Assembly: GCF_014648595.1 (NCBI RefSeq)
Contig: NZ_BMRK01000007.1
Coordinates: 107,566 to 171,565, forward strand
Origin: Nocardioides luteus
Lineage (GTDB): Bacteria; Actinomycetota; Actinomycetes; Propionibacteriales; Nocardioidaceae
Reading direction: 5' to 3'
Length of the DNA stretch: 64,000 nt
Below the pieces are notes generated by a model. It saw only the letters and a list, made by a program, of their open reading frames with translations, was not told the origin of the DNA and did not search any database. A program made the translations under genes and the position numbers. Positions 55,539-64,000 of this stretch are shown here, one piece after another (position 1 is the first letter of the stretch; the number at the start of each line of letters is the position of its first letter).

Positions 55539-56108
55539 GTGACCGTCGAGGTGAGGGCGTACGACCCGGCCTGGCCGGCCCTGTTCGCCGAGGTCGCCGC
55601 AACGTTGAGGGCCGCGCTGGCCGACGGGCCGGAGGCCAGCGTCGAGCACGTCGGCTCGACGTCGGTGCCGGGTCTCGCGGCCAAGCCCGTCCTGGACATC
55701 GACGTCATCGTCGCCCCCGACGACGTCCCCGCCGCGGTCTCCGCGCTCGAGAGCGTCGGCTACCGCCACCGCGGCGACCTCGGCGTCCTTGGCCGCGAAG
55801 CCTTCCAGGCTCCCGACGACGACCCCCGTCGCCACGTCTACGTCTGCGCCGCCGGCACCCTCAACGTACGCAACCACCTCGCCGTCCGCGACGTCCTGCG
55901 CCGCCACGACGATCTGCGTGACGAGTACGCCGCCGTCAAGCTCGCCCTCGCCGCCGATCCGGCGATGGACATCGACACCTACATCGCCGGCAAGTCCGAC
56001 GTCCTGCAGAAGGTCCTCGCCCTCTCCGACCTCACCGACGCCGAGCGCCGCCAGATCCTCTCGCTCAACGACGGAAGGCGCCTGAACGTGACAAAGCCCT
56101 GCACGTGA
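55539..56108 (+). CDS. GrpB/UPF0157 family nucleotidyltransferase-like protein
   Basis: A 189-residue protein with the family pattern YDPAWPALFAEVAATL, VEHVGSTSVPGLAAKPVLDIDVIV (nucleotidyltransferase-like GS and DxD) and HVYVCAAGTLNVRNHLAVRDVLR. The fold resembles nucleotidyltransferases, but the activity is unknown. The GTG start is two bases after the previous stop. Confidence 0.85.
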   Translation: MTVEVRAYDPAWPALFAEVAATLRAALADGPEASVEHVGSTSVPGLAAKPVLDIDVIVAPDDVPAAVSALESVGYRHRGDLGVLGREAFQAPDDDPRRHVYVCAAGTLNVRNHLAVRDVLRRHDDLRDEYAAVKLALAADPAMDIDTYIAGKSDVLQKVLALSDLTDAERRQILSLNDGRRLNVTKPCT

Positions 56109-56192
56109 GGGGAAGTGGAGCGTCGGCTCGCACATCGGCGCGTCAGAACCGTGCACGTGCACCGTTCCGGCCTCGACAATAGAGTCTCGGCC

Positions 56193-56852
56193 GTGCTGCG
56201 CGCGATCATCTTCGACCTCGACGACACGCTGGTCGACCAGGAGGGAGCGGCGCGGGCCGCGGTGGTCGGGTGGGCGGCGGAGCACGGGATCTCCGGGCCG
56301 GAGGTCGTGGCGCGGTGGGAGGCGGTCTCCGGGCCGTACTATCAGCGCTATCAGCGCCGAGAGATCAGCTTCCAGGAGCAGCGGCGCGCGCGGGCGCGCG
56401 AGTTCCTCGGGGTAGACGTCGGCGACGCGGAGGCGGATGAGCTGTTCGCCGGCTACCTGACGAGGTACGAGGCGCAGTGGGTCGCCTTCGCTGACGCCGT
56501 GCCGACGCTGCGCAGGGTGCGGGAGGCCGGGCTCCGCACGATCGTCCTCACCAACGGCGAGGACGCCCATCAACGCCTCAAGCTCGACCTCACCGGTCTC
56601 GCCGAGCACGTCGATCTGCACGTCTCGACCTCGACGCTGCCGGTGAGCAAGCCCGACCCGCAGGCCTACCTGCTCACCTGCGAGCGGGCCGGGATCGCGC
56701 CCACCCAGGCGTTGATGGTGGGCAACAGCCTCGCCCACGACGTGCTCGGCCCGATCGAAGCCGGCCTCGACGCCGTCCTGCTCGACCGCCATGACGCCCA
56801 CCCGGCCGCTGCTGTGCGCCGAATCGCCACGCTCGCCGACCTCGCCTGGTGA
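56193..56852 (+). CDS. HAD-superfamily hydrolase
   Basis: A 219-residue phosphatase-like protein: motif I IFDLDDTLVDQEG, motif II TIVLTNGED, motif III Lys in PVSKPDPQAYL, motif IV MVGNSLAHDVLGP. The cap region (about residues 18-95) is type C1. It probably dephosphorylates a small metabolite. The GTG follows TAGAGT by seven bases (leaderless pattern), so it has its own promoter after the GrpB-family gene. Confidence 0.88.
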   Translation: MLRAIIFDLDDTLVDQEGAARAAVVGWAAEHGISGPEVVARWEAVSGPYYQRYQRREISFQEQRRARAREFLGVDVGDAEADELFAGYLTRYEAQWVAFADAVPTLRRVREAGLRTIVLTNGEDAHQRLKLDLTGLAEHVDLHVSTSTLPVSKPDPQAYLLTCERAGIAPTQALMVGNSLAHDVLGPIEAGLDAVLLDRHDAHPAAAVRRIATLADLAW

Positions 56853-56859
56853 CGGCGAT

Positions 56860-56925
56860 GCACACGGTCGTTACGCATGTGACGTCTGAGGCGCCTCAGA
56901 CGTCACATCAGTAACGACCGTGTGC
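56860..56925. terminator. Long bidirectional hairpin
   Basis: Outer arms GCACACGGTCGTTAC (56860-56874) and GTAACGACCGTGTGC (56911-56925) enclose a perfect 32-bp palindrome (56877-56908). Only one two-base mismatch interrupts about 33 bp of pairing. It separates the convergent HAD and small-protein genes and no poly-U follows. Confidence 0.8.
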
Positions 56926-56927
56926 AC

Positions 56928-57053
56928 TCACAGCCGAAGAGCGTGCGCAGCCATCCGATAGGCGACGGCATCGGCCTCGACCCCGGGGCGCGCCGCGGCG
57001 ACCTCGGCCAGAGCGAGGACGGGACGGAGCCGGGGGTCGAGGTCGGAGCTCAT
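56928..57053 (-). CDS. Small protein, 41 aa
   Basis: Begins MSSDLDPRLRPVLALAEVAA and ends in an Ala/Arg-rich helix (AYRMAAHALRL). The ATG overlaps the stop of the upstream SCO6745-type gene as ATGA, the same coupling seen for real genes in this window, and the long hairpin follows its stop. It was not recognised and may be an accessory peptide of the upstream protein. Confidence 0.5.
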   Translation of the reverse strand: MSSDLDPRLRPVLALAEVAAARPGVEADAVAYRMAAHALRL

Positions 57054-57919
57054 CGGTCGAGGTCGTCCAGCTTCATGCCGACCGGCGAGCTGCTGGGGAT
57101 CTCGCCGGAGGCGACCACGGCCTTGGCCAGCGGCCGCAGCAGGGTGATCAGCTCCTCGACCTCGTCCGCCTCCAGCGTGGCGTACGCCGTCCCGGCGAGC
57201 GCGTCCGTACGCGACTCGATCTCGGCCTTGACCGCGTTGCCGGCGTCGGTGAGCGAGAGGCCGTCGTCGGCGACGAGCCCGCGCGAGCGCAGGTCGGAGG
57301 CGAGGGTGTCCCACTCGGAGTCGTGCATGTTGCGGGTGTTGGCGTAGACCGAGGGGGAGATGCCGTTGGCGAGCGCGTGGAACACGTGCGACTCCCGCCC
57401 GCCGATCCCGGCGGCGACCAGCGTCGCGACGTGGCCGTCACCGCGGTGCTCACGCAGCAGCGTGGAGGCGTCCCACAGCTGAGCCACCGGGTCGTCGTCG
57501 ACGGGGAGCGAGCGCAGCGCGGCGTACAGCGGCCGGCCCTCCATCGGCGCACCGTGAGCGGCGCGCGAGGCGAGGGCGGCGGCGCGCGCGAGCTCCTCGG
57601 TGCCGACGAGGTCACCGAGGTGGCGGCTCAGAGCAGCGAGGGCTCCGGAGCGCCGCGCCTCGTGAGCGGTCTCGGGCGGGGCGTACGTCCAGGCGTCGGG
57701 GATCGCGCGGGAGACGTGCGCGAAGGCGAAGTTGTAGAAGGTGGCGTGGACGACCTCGACCGGGACGGGCCCGAGCGGCGCGGACCGGGCGGCGAAGTAG
57801 CCCATCCAGTAGCCGCGGTATCCGGCCTCCTTGAGGTTGGCGATCGGCTCGGGGGAGAAATAGCCCACCGAGTGGATCGGTTCGAGCAGCTTCCACAGAC
57901 GACGTGCGTTCGGCTCCAT
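57050..57919 (-). CDS. SCO6745-type protein
   Basis: A 289-residue mostly helical protein that resembles the actinobacterial SCO6745 family: ARRLWKLLEPIHSVGYFSPE, GYWMGYFAARSAPLG, and a winged-helix-like C-terminus (SDLRSRGLVADDGLSLTDAGNAVKAEIESRTD). This suggests a DNA-binding or ligand-binding regulator, but no function is known. The ATG follows TAACGT by eight bases. It is divergent from glyS. Confidence 0.7.
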   Translation of the reverse strand: MEPNARRLWKLLEPIHSVGYFSPEPIANLKEAGYRGYWMGYFAARSAPLGPVPVEVVHATFYNFAFAHVSRAIPDAWTYAPPETAHEARRSGALAALSRHLGDLVGTEELARAAALASRAAHGAPMEGRPLYAALRSLPVDDDPVAQLWDASTLLREHRGDGHVATLVAAGIGGRESHVFHALANGISPSVYANTRNMHDSEWDTLASDLRSRGLVADDGLSLTDAGNAVKAEIESRTDALAGTAYATLEADEVEELITLLRPLAKAVVASGEIPSSSPVGMKLDDLDR

Positions 57920-58089
57920 GTCGAGCGACGTTAGCGGCCCCGCGTACGGATGACCGAGCGAATTGGCCCCGCGGGCGGCTTGGATAACAAGATGACACCA
58001 CGGATACGATTTACGAGTCGTTGACGACATCCCCCTCAACACCGGGCCCGGCAGCCGGCCGGGCTCACCTCGAGCAGAGAGCATTCATC

Positions 58090-59490
<1,401 letters not shown>

Positions 59491-59569
59491 GTCGAGTCGT
59501 TACCGCGTCGTAAACCTTGCAGGGGCGTCCTGCCGCACGATTCCGAGAGGCGTGCGGCAGGATGTCCCC

Positions 59570-60244
59570 ATGCAACGAGCAGGTTCTGTACTCGCCGCAT
59601 CCCTCACGGCTGCCGTCGTGGCCGTGTCCCTGATGGGCTGCAGCGGCACCGCGCCGAGGACCAACGCGCCGAGGCCGTCAGCGAGTGCCTCCGCCTCGAC
59701 ATCGCCCTCCGCGTCGGCGTCGCCGACCCCGGGCGCGATCACCGAGCAGGGCGCCGACCGCCGTCTCGGCGAGTCGGCCACGGTGGAGTGGACGCCCAAG
59801 GAGGGCGTCGACGGGAAGATCACGATCACCATCGCGCGGCTCGAGTCGACCTCCTACAAGCAGACCTTCTCCGGCTGGAAGCTCGACGAGGCGACGCTGG
59901 AGCGGGCGCCCTACTTCGTACGCGCCACCGTCAAGAACGAGGGGGACACCGACCTCGGCGGCTACGACGCCCCGCTGTGGGGCCTCGACGACGAGGGCAA
60001 CCTGGTCGAGGCGGCTGCCTTCAAGGAGTCGTTCAAGCCCTGCGACGGCAAGGCGTTCCCCAAGCCGTTCGCCCCCGGCGCCACGGCCAAGGTCTGCCTG
60101 GTCATGCTCGTCCCCGACCAGGGCAAGCTGATCGGGGTCAGCTTCCGTCCCTTCGAGGAGTTCGACCCGATCACCTGGCAGGGCGACCTCACGCCGTACG
60201 CAGCGCCCAAGCCCTCACGCTCGCCCTCCGGCTCCCCGTCCTGA
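59570..60244 (+). CDS. Secreted lipoprotein, DUF4352-like
   Basis: A 224-residue lipoprotein precursor with lipobox VSLMGC (Cys near residue 24), a Ser/Ala/Thr/Pro-rich spacer, and a beta-sandwich-like domain (PYFVRATVKNEGDTDLGGYDAPLWGLDD) like extracellular DUF4352 proteins. A Pro/Ser-rich tail ends it. The ATG follows CAGGAT by six bases. It lies between glyS and dusB without overlap. Function unknown. Confidence 0.7.
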   Translation: MQRAGSVLAASLTAAVVAVSLMGCSGTAPRTNAPRPSASASASTSPSASASPTPGAITEQGADRRLGESATVEWTPKEGVDGKITITIARLESTSYKQTFSGWKLDEATLERAPYFVRATVKNEGDTDLGGYDAPLWGLDDEGNLVEAAAFKESFKPCDGKAFPKPFAPGATAKVCLVMLVPDQGKLIGVSFRPFEEFDPITWQGDLTPYAAPKPSRSPSGSPS

Positions 60245-60299
60245 CCTCGTCGTTCGCCGGATTTCTCCTGCTCAGGGGTGAGGTCGGACAATAGAAGGC

Positions 60300-61436
60300 A
60301 TGTCCCTTCCTGGCCCGCTCGAGCTCGGCAGCCTGACCGTCGACACCCCCGTGGTGCTCGCGCCGATGGCCGGCGTCACCAACGCCGCCTTCCGGCGACT
60401 GTGCGCCGAGCAGGGTGCGGGGCTCTACGTCTGCGAGATGATCACCTCCCGCGGGCTGGTCGAGGGTGACCAGCACACCAAGGACATGCTCGTCTTCGAC
60501 GAGGCCGAGACCGTACGCAGCGTGCAGCTCTACGGCACCGACCCGGTCTACGTCGGCAAGGCCACCGAGATCCTCTGCGGCGACTACGGCGTGGCCCACG
60601 TCGACCTCAACTTCGGGTGCCCGGTGCCGAAGGTGACCCGCAAGGGCGGCGGGGGAGCGCTGCCCTACAAGCGCGGCCTGCTCGGGGAGATCCTGGAGCA
60701 CGCCGTGCGCGCGGCCGAGCCCTACGACGTACCGGTGACGATGAAGACCCGCAAGGGCATCGACGACGACCACCTCACCTACATGGACGCCGGCCGGATC
60801 GCCCAGGAGAGCGGCGCCGCCGCGATCGCGCTGCACGGGCGTACGGTCGCGCAGGCCTACTCCGGCACCGCCGACTGGGACGCCATCGCCGAGCTGGCCG
60901 CCTCGGTCGACATCCCGGTGCTCGGCAACGGCGACATCTGGGAGGCCGCGGACGCGATCCGGATGGTCGAGGAGACGGGCGTGGACGGTGTCGTCATCGG
61001 CCGCGGCTGCCTCGGACGACCCTGGCTCTTCCGTGATCTGGCGGCAGCATTCGCCGGCGAGAGTGTCAAGGTGCTGCCCACGCTGGGCGAAGTGACCGAC
61101 ATCATGCGACGCCATGCTGAGCTGCTCTGCGAGCACATGGGCGAGGAGCGTGGCTGCAAGGAGATCCGCAAGCACATCGCGTGGTATCTGAAGGGCTTCA
61201 GTGCGGGGGGCGAGATGCGTCGCACCCTCGGTCTGGTCAACAGTCTGAAGGACCTCGACGAGATGCTCTCCAGGCTCGACCGCGACGAGCCTTTTCCCTC
61301 GTCACAGCTGGGTGCGCCGCGTGGTCGACAGGGTGCGCCGCGCGACAAGGTGGTGCTTCCCGAGGGGTGGCTGGACGACGCCGACGGGCGTGGATGCGGC
61401 TTCGCGGAGAACGTCTCGGAGACCTCCGGCGGGTGA
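60300..61436 (+). CDS. dusB: tRNA-dihydrouridine synthase DusB
   Basis: A 378-residue flavoenzyme: APMAGVTNAAFRRLC, LNFGCPVPKVTRKGGGGALP with the catalytic Cys, MKTRKGIDDDHLTY, ALHGRTVAQAYSG, and GNGDIWEAADA, VVIGRGCLGRPWLF for FMN phosphate binding. It reduces uridines in tRNA. The ATG follows GACAAT by seven bases. A hairpin terminator lies 11 bases after the stop. Confidence 0.95.
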   Translation: MSLPGPLELGSLTVDTPVVLAPMAGVTNAAFRRLCAEQGAGLYVCEMITSRGLVEGDQHTKDMLVFDEAETVRSVQLYGTDPVYVGKATEILCGDYGVAHVDLNFGCPVPKVTRKGGGGALPYKRGLLGEILEHAVRAAEPYDVPVTMKTRKGIDDDHLTYMDAGRIAQESGAAAIALHGRTVAQAYSGTADWDAIAELAASVDIPVLGNGDIWEAADAIRMVEETGVDGVVIGRGCLGRPWLFRDLAAAFAGESVKVLPTLGEVTDIMRRHAELLCEHMGEERGCKEIRKHIAWYLKGFSAGGEMRRTLGLVNSLKDLDEMLSRLDRDEPFPSSQLGAPRGRQGAPRDKVVLPEGWLDDADGRGCGFAENVSETSGG

Positions 61437-61447
61437 TCTTCCGGGCC

Positions 61448-61467
61448 CCTTCGGAAGGGTCCGAAGG
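61448..61467 (+). terminator. dusB terminator hairpin
   Basis: CCTTCGG (61448-61454) pairs with CCGAAGG (61461-61467) around a six-base loop, just after the dusB stop. Confidence 0.65.
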
Positions 61468-61499
61468 GCAGTTTCAGGGCTTCGGAATCAGTCGCTCGA

Positions 61500-61660
61500 C
61501 AGATACAAAACAACGCAAAAACTCGGTAAGGGAATTGGAATACCCCTTGGCGTGTGTGCTGTACTCATTGCCGTGCCCGACCTTCCCCGACGGGTTTCAC
61601 TCGTTGAAACCCATGGAGATGCTCGGGCACTGACCATGTAGCCGAGCAAAGGATTTGCGA
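61500..61660 (+). promoter_or_regulatory. Structured leader of SH3/M15-like gene 1
   Basis: This region holds the promoter-like block GGAATACCCC...GTGTGTGCTGTACTC and then a cloverleaf-like fold. GTGCCCGA pairs with TCGGGCAC around an inner GGGTTTC/GAAACCC hairpin, and the ribosome site AGCAAAGGATT follows. The equivalent region of gene 2 keeps the flanking blocks and a similar two-stem shape with different bases. A regulatory RNA is likely; its class is not identified. Confidence 0.55.
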
Positions 61661-62563
61661 GTGGCCGGCAGCCACAGAGGCGACACTCGGGCCGTCCGTA
61701 AGACCAAGTCAATAGTTGCCAGCGCAGGCGTCGCGGTCCTCGCGACCGGAGTCGCAGTCGGCGCTGGAGCCGCGTTCGCAGAGCCGACCTCGTTGATCGC
61801 CGAGAACGCTGGCGCATCCCTCTCCTCGTCCAAGGCCAAGGTGCCGAGCACCCGTGACGACGCGCGCGTCGCCGGGGACCGGCGGGAGGCCGTCATCACT
61901 CGTAGCGGAGACAGCCGCGAGTCGGTCTCCTCCGTCGAGACGCTGACCAAGGGACCCGAGCAGGTCGAGACCGGCACCGCCAAGGCGGTCAAGCGGTGGA
62001 CCGAAGAGGCTCTGAACCTCTGGTCGGCCTACGGCAAGCACGCCACCCAGAGCGGTGAGATCGAGGCAGGCGAGCTCGTCTACGCCACGGGGCGCTCCGA
62101 GTCCGGCCGCGACGAGATCATCGTCGACGGTGAGGTCGCCTGGGTGACCTCCGGTCACCTCGCCGACGAGAAGCCGGAGACCACCGGCGTCGCCGCCGGC
62201 GTCAGCGCTGCCCCCTGCGGAGACTCCTCGGTCGAGAGCGGTCTGACCTCCGATGCGGTCACGGTCTACCGCGCGGTCTGCAACGCCTTCCCGGAGGTCG
62301 CCTCGCTCAGCGTCGGCGGCTGGGACGGCCACGGTGAGCACTCCTCGGGCAAGGCGCTCGACTTCATGCTCGCCGACAAGGGCCTCGGTGACTCGATCGC
62401 CGCGTTCCTGCAGCAGCACGCCGCCGAGCTCAACCTCTACGACATCATCTGGTACCAGCGGATCTGGACGCCGGTGCGTGCCTCGGAGGGTTGGCGCTCC
62501 ATGGAGGACCGCGGCTCCGCCACGGCCAACCACTACGACCACGTGCACGTCTCGACCAACTGA
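61661..62563 (+). CDS. Secreted SH3-like/M15-like cell-wall protein 1
   Basis: A 300-residue exported protein with a signal peptide (about residues 1-40, basic start VAGSHRGDTRAVRKTK then an Ala/Val core). An SH3-like region (about 105-165, LWSAYGKHATQSG) precedes a C-terminal domain of the ARB_07466/M15-like kind. HGEHSSGKALDF and NHYDHVHV place His and Asp as in DD-peptidases. It probably acts on peptidoglycan, though catalysis is unproven. GTG 61661 has AAAGGA upstream. Its paralogue follows. Confidence 0.78.
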   Translation: MAGSHRGDTRAVRKTKSIVASAGVAVLATGVAVGAGAAFAEPTSLIAENAGASLSSSKAKVPSTRDDARVAGDRREAVITRSGDSRESVSSVETLTKGPEQVETGTAKAVKRWTEEALNLWSAYGKHATQSGEIEAGELVYATGRSESGRDEIIVDGEVAWVTSGHLADEKPETTGVAAGVSAAPCGDSSVESGLTSDAVTVYRAVCNAFPEVASLSVGGWDGHGEHSSGKALDFMLADKGLGDSIAAFLQQHAAELNLYDIIWYQRIWTPVRASEGWRSMEDRGSATANHYDHVHVSTN

Positions 62564-62580
62564 CCGACGCGCACCACGTT

Positions 62581-62607
62581 CGGCCCGGGCTCATCGAGCC
62601 CGGGCCG
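62581..62607 (+). terminator. Strong terminator hairpin
   Basis: CGGCCCGGGCTC-ATC-GAGCCCGGGCCG forms a perfect 12-bp stem, 18 bases after the stop of the first SH3/M15-like gene. Confidence 0.85.
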
Positions 62608-62639
62608 ACGTACGTCTGGGGGTGGGTCGGAGATCAACA

Positions 62640-62791
62640 ACTTCGCAAAAGTCTCCGGACGACCATGGGATACCCCCGCAGGTGTGTGCTTGACTCAGGC
62701 GCTGTGTCCGGCGTCACGACCCGCTTCGGCGGTGAGCGGCGGCGGACGTTCTCGGGCGACACCCCCACATTGTCGAGCGAAGGATTGCGCA
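62640..62791 (+). promoter_or_regulatory. Structured leader of SH3/M15-like gene 2
   Basis: Shares with leader 1 the blocks CGCAAAA, GGRATACCCC, GTGTGTGCT and GACTCA, and the 3' end GAGCGAAGGATTGCGC. Between them GTGTC (about 62701) can pair with GACAC, enclosing a CCGC-TTCG-GCGG hairpin. Geometry resembles leader 1 with changed bases, as expected for conserved RNA structure. Confidence 0.5.
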
Positions 62792-63826
62792 GTGGCCGGC
62801 AGCCACAAAGGCGATTATCGAGCTGTCCGCAGAACCAAGAACGTCGTCGCGACCGCAGGGATCGTGACCCTCGCGACCAGCGGCGCCGTCGCTGCGGGGA
62901 CCGCGGCCGCCAACCCCGGCACCGTCGTCGCCGAGATGGAGGAGCGGTCCGGTCTCCGGCTCCCGTCGCCTGCGGACCGACGGATCCAGGCCCACGACAA
63001 GGTGGCGTCGAGCATCCCGCCACTGCCGACGACCCGCGAGGACACCCGGAGGTCCCACGACCGCCGCGAGCTCGGCGAGCGGGGGACGGTGGTCAGCCGC
63101 GGCGGCGACCGAGGGGACCGTACGTCGCACAGCGGACTTGATCCGGTCGCGACGATCGAGTCACTGACCGAGCGACCTGCGAAGGTCAGCGGCGGCGCCC
63201 AGAAGGCGGTGCTGCGCTACATCCAGGACGACGTCACCGTCTACGCCGCCTACGGCAAGCGCGCCAAGCAGCTCGGCGAGCTCGAGCTCGGCCGTGCGGT
63301 CTACTACACCGGCCGCGACGAGGGCGGCCGCCAGGAGATCGTCCTGGAGGGCAACCCGGTGTGGATCCCCGAGGGCCACCTCGGCGAGACCAAGCCCGAG
63401 CCGCCGCCCGAGCCCTCGCCCGCCCCGACCCCGACCACGCCGCCGTCCGACGCCCCGGCCGGCCTCGACTTCTCCGCCTGCGGCGACTCCTCCGTCGAGG
63501 ACGGCCTGGTCTCGGACGCCGTCGACCTCTACCGCGCCGTCTGCAACGCCTTCCCCGCGGTCGCCTCGGGCACGACCTACGGCTACGACCCGCACGGCGA
63601 GCACATCGACGGCAAGGCACTCGACTTCATGACCGACGACAAGGAGCTCGGCGACGCCATCGCCGCCTTCGTCCAGAAGCACGCCTCGGCGCTGAACATC
63701 TACGACATCATCTGGCAGCAGCGCATCTGGACCCCCGTCCGCTCCTCCGAAGGCTGGCGCCCCATGGAGGACCGCGGCGACCCCACCGCCAACCACTACG
63801 ACCACGTCCACATCGCCGTCAACTGA
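62792..63826 (+). CDS. Secreted SH3-like/M15-like cell-wall protein 2
   Basis: A 344-residue paralogue of the preceding gene with the same start (VAGSHKGDYRAVRRTK), signal peptide, SH3-like region (VYAAYGKRAKQLGELELG) and C-terminal domain. GEHIDGKALDF and NHYDHVHI keep the putative metal/catalytic residues. A longer Pro-rich linker (PEPPPEPSPAPTPTT) joins the domains. It is probably a peptidoglycan hydrolase or binding protein that arose by tandem duplication. Confidence 0.78.
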   Translation: MAGSHKGDYRAVRRTKNVVATAGIVTLATSGAVAAGTAAANPGTVVAEMEERSGLRLPSPADRRIQAHDKVASSIPPLPTTREDTRRSHDRRELGERGTVVSRGGDRGDRTSHSGLDPVATIESLTERPAKVSGGAQKAVLRYIQDDVTVYAAYGKRAKQLGELELGRAVYYTGRDEGGRQEIVLEGNPVWIPEGHLGETKPEPPPEPSPAPTPTTPPSDAPAGLDFSACGDSSVEDGLVSDAVDLYRAVCNAFPAVASGTTYGYDPHGEHIDGKALDFMTDDKELGDAIAAFVQKHASALNIYDIIWQQRIWTPVRSSEGWRPMEDRGDPTANHYDHVHIAVN

Positions 63827-63832
63827 TCCCGC

Positions 63833-64000
63833 GAGCCGGCGCGTCTGCCCCACTCAGGATCGCCGAGTCGGCGCGTCTGCCTCATTGAAAGGCGCTGAGC
63901 CGGCGCGTCTGCCCCACTCAGGATCGCCGAGTCGGCGCGTCTGCCCCACTCAGGATCGCCGAGTCGGCGTGTCTGTCCCGCTGAGGATCGCCGAGTCGGC
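63833..64000. repeat. 32-bp tandem repeat running off the window
   Basis: The motif GAGYCGGCGYGTCTG recurs at 63833, 63865, 63897, 63929, 63961 and (partial) 63993, exactly 32 bp apart. The unit continues with CCCCACTCAGGATCGCC. One unit (63865-63896) differs in its second half. The GCCGAGTCGGCG core is shared with the dispersed palindromic elements at 29606 and 37854. No protein coding is evident. Confidence 0.92.

Noticed and set aside
61500-61660. Cyclic-di-AMP (ydaO) riboswitch
   Set aside because: Expected from the downstream gene type, but the conserved core could not be matched by eye; reported as an unclassified structured leader instead.
63833-64000. CRISPR array at the right edge
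   Set aside because: The whole 32-bp unit repeats; there is no alternation of constant repeat and variable spacer.

Overview
The window is high-GC DNA with dense, largely co-directional genes and many ATGA/GTGA stop-start overlaps. It carries actinobacterial signatures: a TCGAAC-N4-GTTCGA SOS box, CIRCE, an IdeR-type iron box, Zur and BioQ-type boxes, many apparently leaderless genes, and a 10-methyl fatty-acid gene pair. Gene content and dispersed palindromes suggest Nocardioidaceae, most likely Nocardioides or a close relative. The genus is an inference. No rRNA, tRNA, IS transposase, prophage or CRISPR was seen.

Layout. 1-1.2 kb (-): ECF sigma factor and the start of its membrane partner. 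1.2-4.8 kb (+): ArsR regulator, MFS exporter and serine hydrolase operon. 4.9-10.7 kb (+): SOS-controlled mutasome imuA'-imuB-dnaE2. 10.7-14.1 kb: GNAT protein, hemW, PspC-like protein, DUF3097 and an iron-box-controlled small protein. 14.3-22.6 kb (+): hrcA-dnaJ, rsmE, lipoprotein, winged-helix protein, phoH-ybeY-corC-like and a cytidine-deaminase-like gene. 22.6-28.6 kb: tmsA-tmsB, an AbiEi/DUF559-type gene bracketed by two near-identical hairpins, a VOC protein, a flavin-binding-fold protein and a siderophore-interacting reductase. era follows. 29.7-35.9 kb (-): two septum-formation-type lipoproteins, a flavodoxin, and a NarL-type two-component system with an ABC exporter. 36-43.1 kb: leuA with a leucine attenuator leader, an EamA transporter opposite a frameshifted MocR regulator, a Ser/Thr kinase with a septum-formation-like outer domain, and a pore-less voltage-sensor protein. 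43.2-49.3 kb: recO-yibE/F-uppS (+) facing zur-znuB-znuC-znuA (-). 49.3-53.7 kb (-): bioB-bioA-bioF-bioD. 53.8-56.9 kb (+): proline iminopeptidase-like hydrolase, membrane protein, GrpB, HAD. 56.9-61.4 kb: SCO6745-type protein, glyS, lipoprotein, dusB. 61.6-63.8 kb (+): two paralogous secreted SH3/M15-like proteins, each with a structured leader. A 32-bp tandem repeat runs off the right edge.

The backbone hemW / hrcA-dnaJ-rsmE / phoH-ybeY-corC-like / era / recO-uppS / zur / glyS matches the gene order known from mycobacteria. Here it is interrupted by accessory blocks at 22.6-28.6 and 29.5-43.2 kb. The most unusual material is non-coding: two inverted arrays with exact 21-bp periodicity, several families of dispersed palindromes, and short repeat-derived insertions inside conserved genes.
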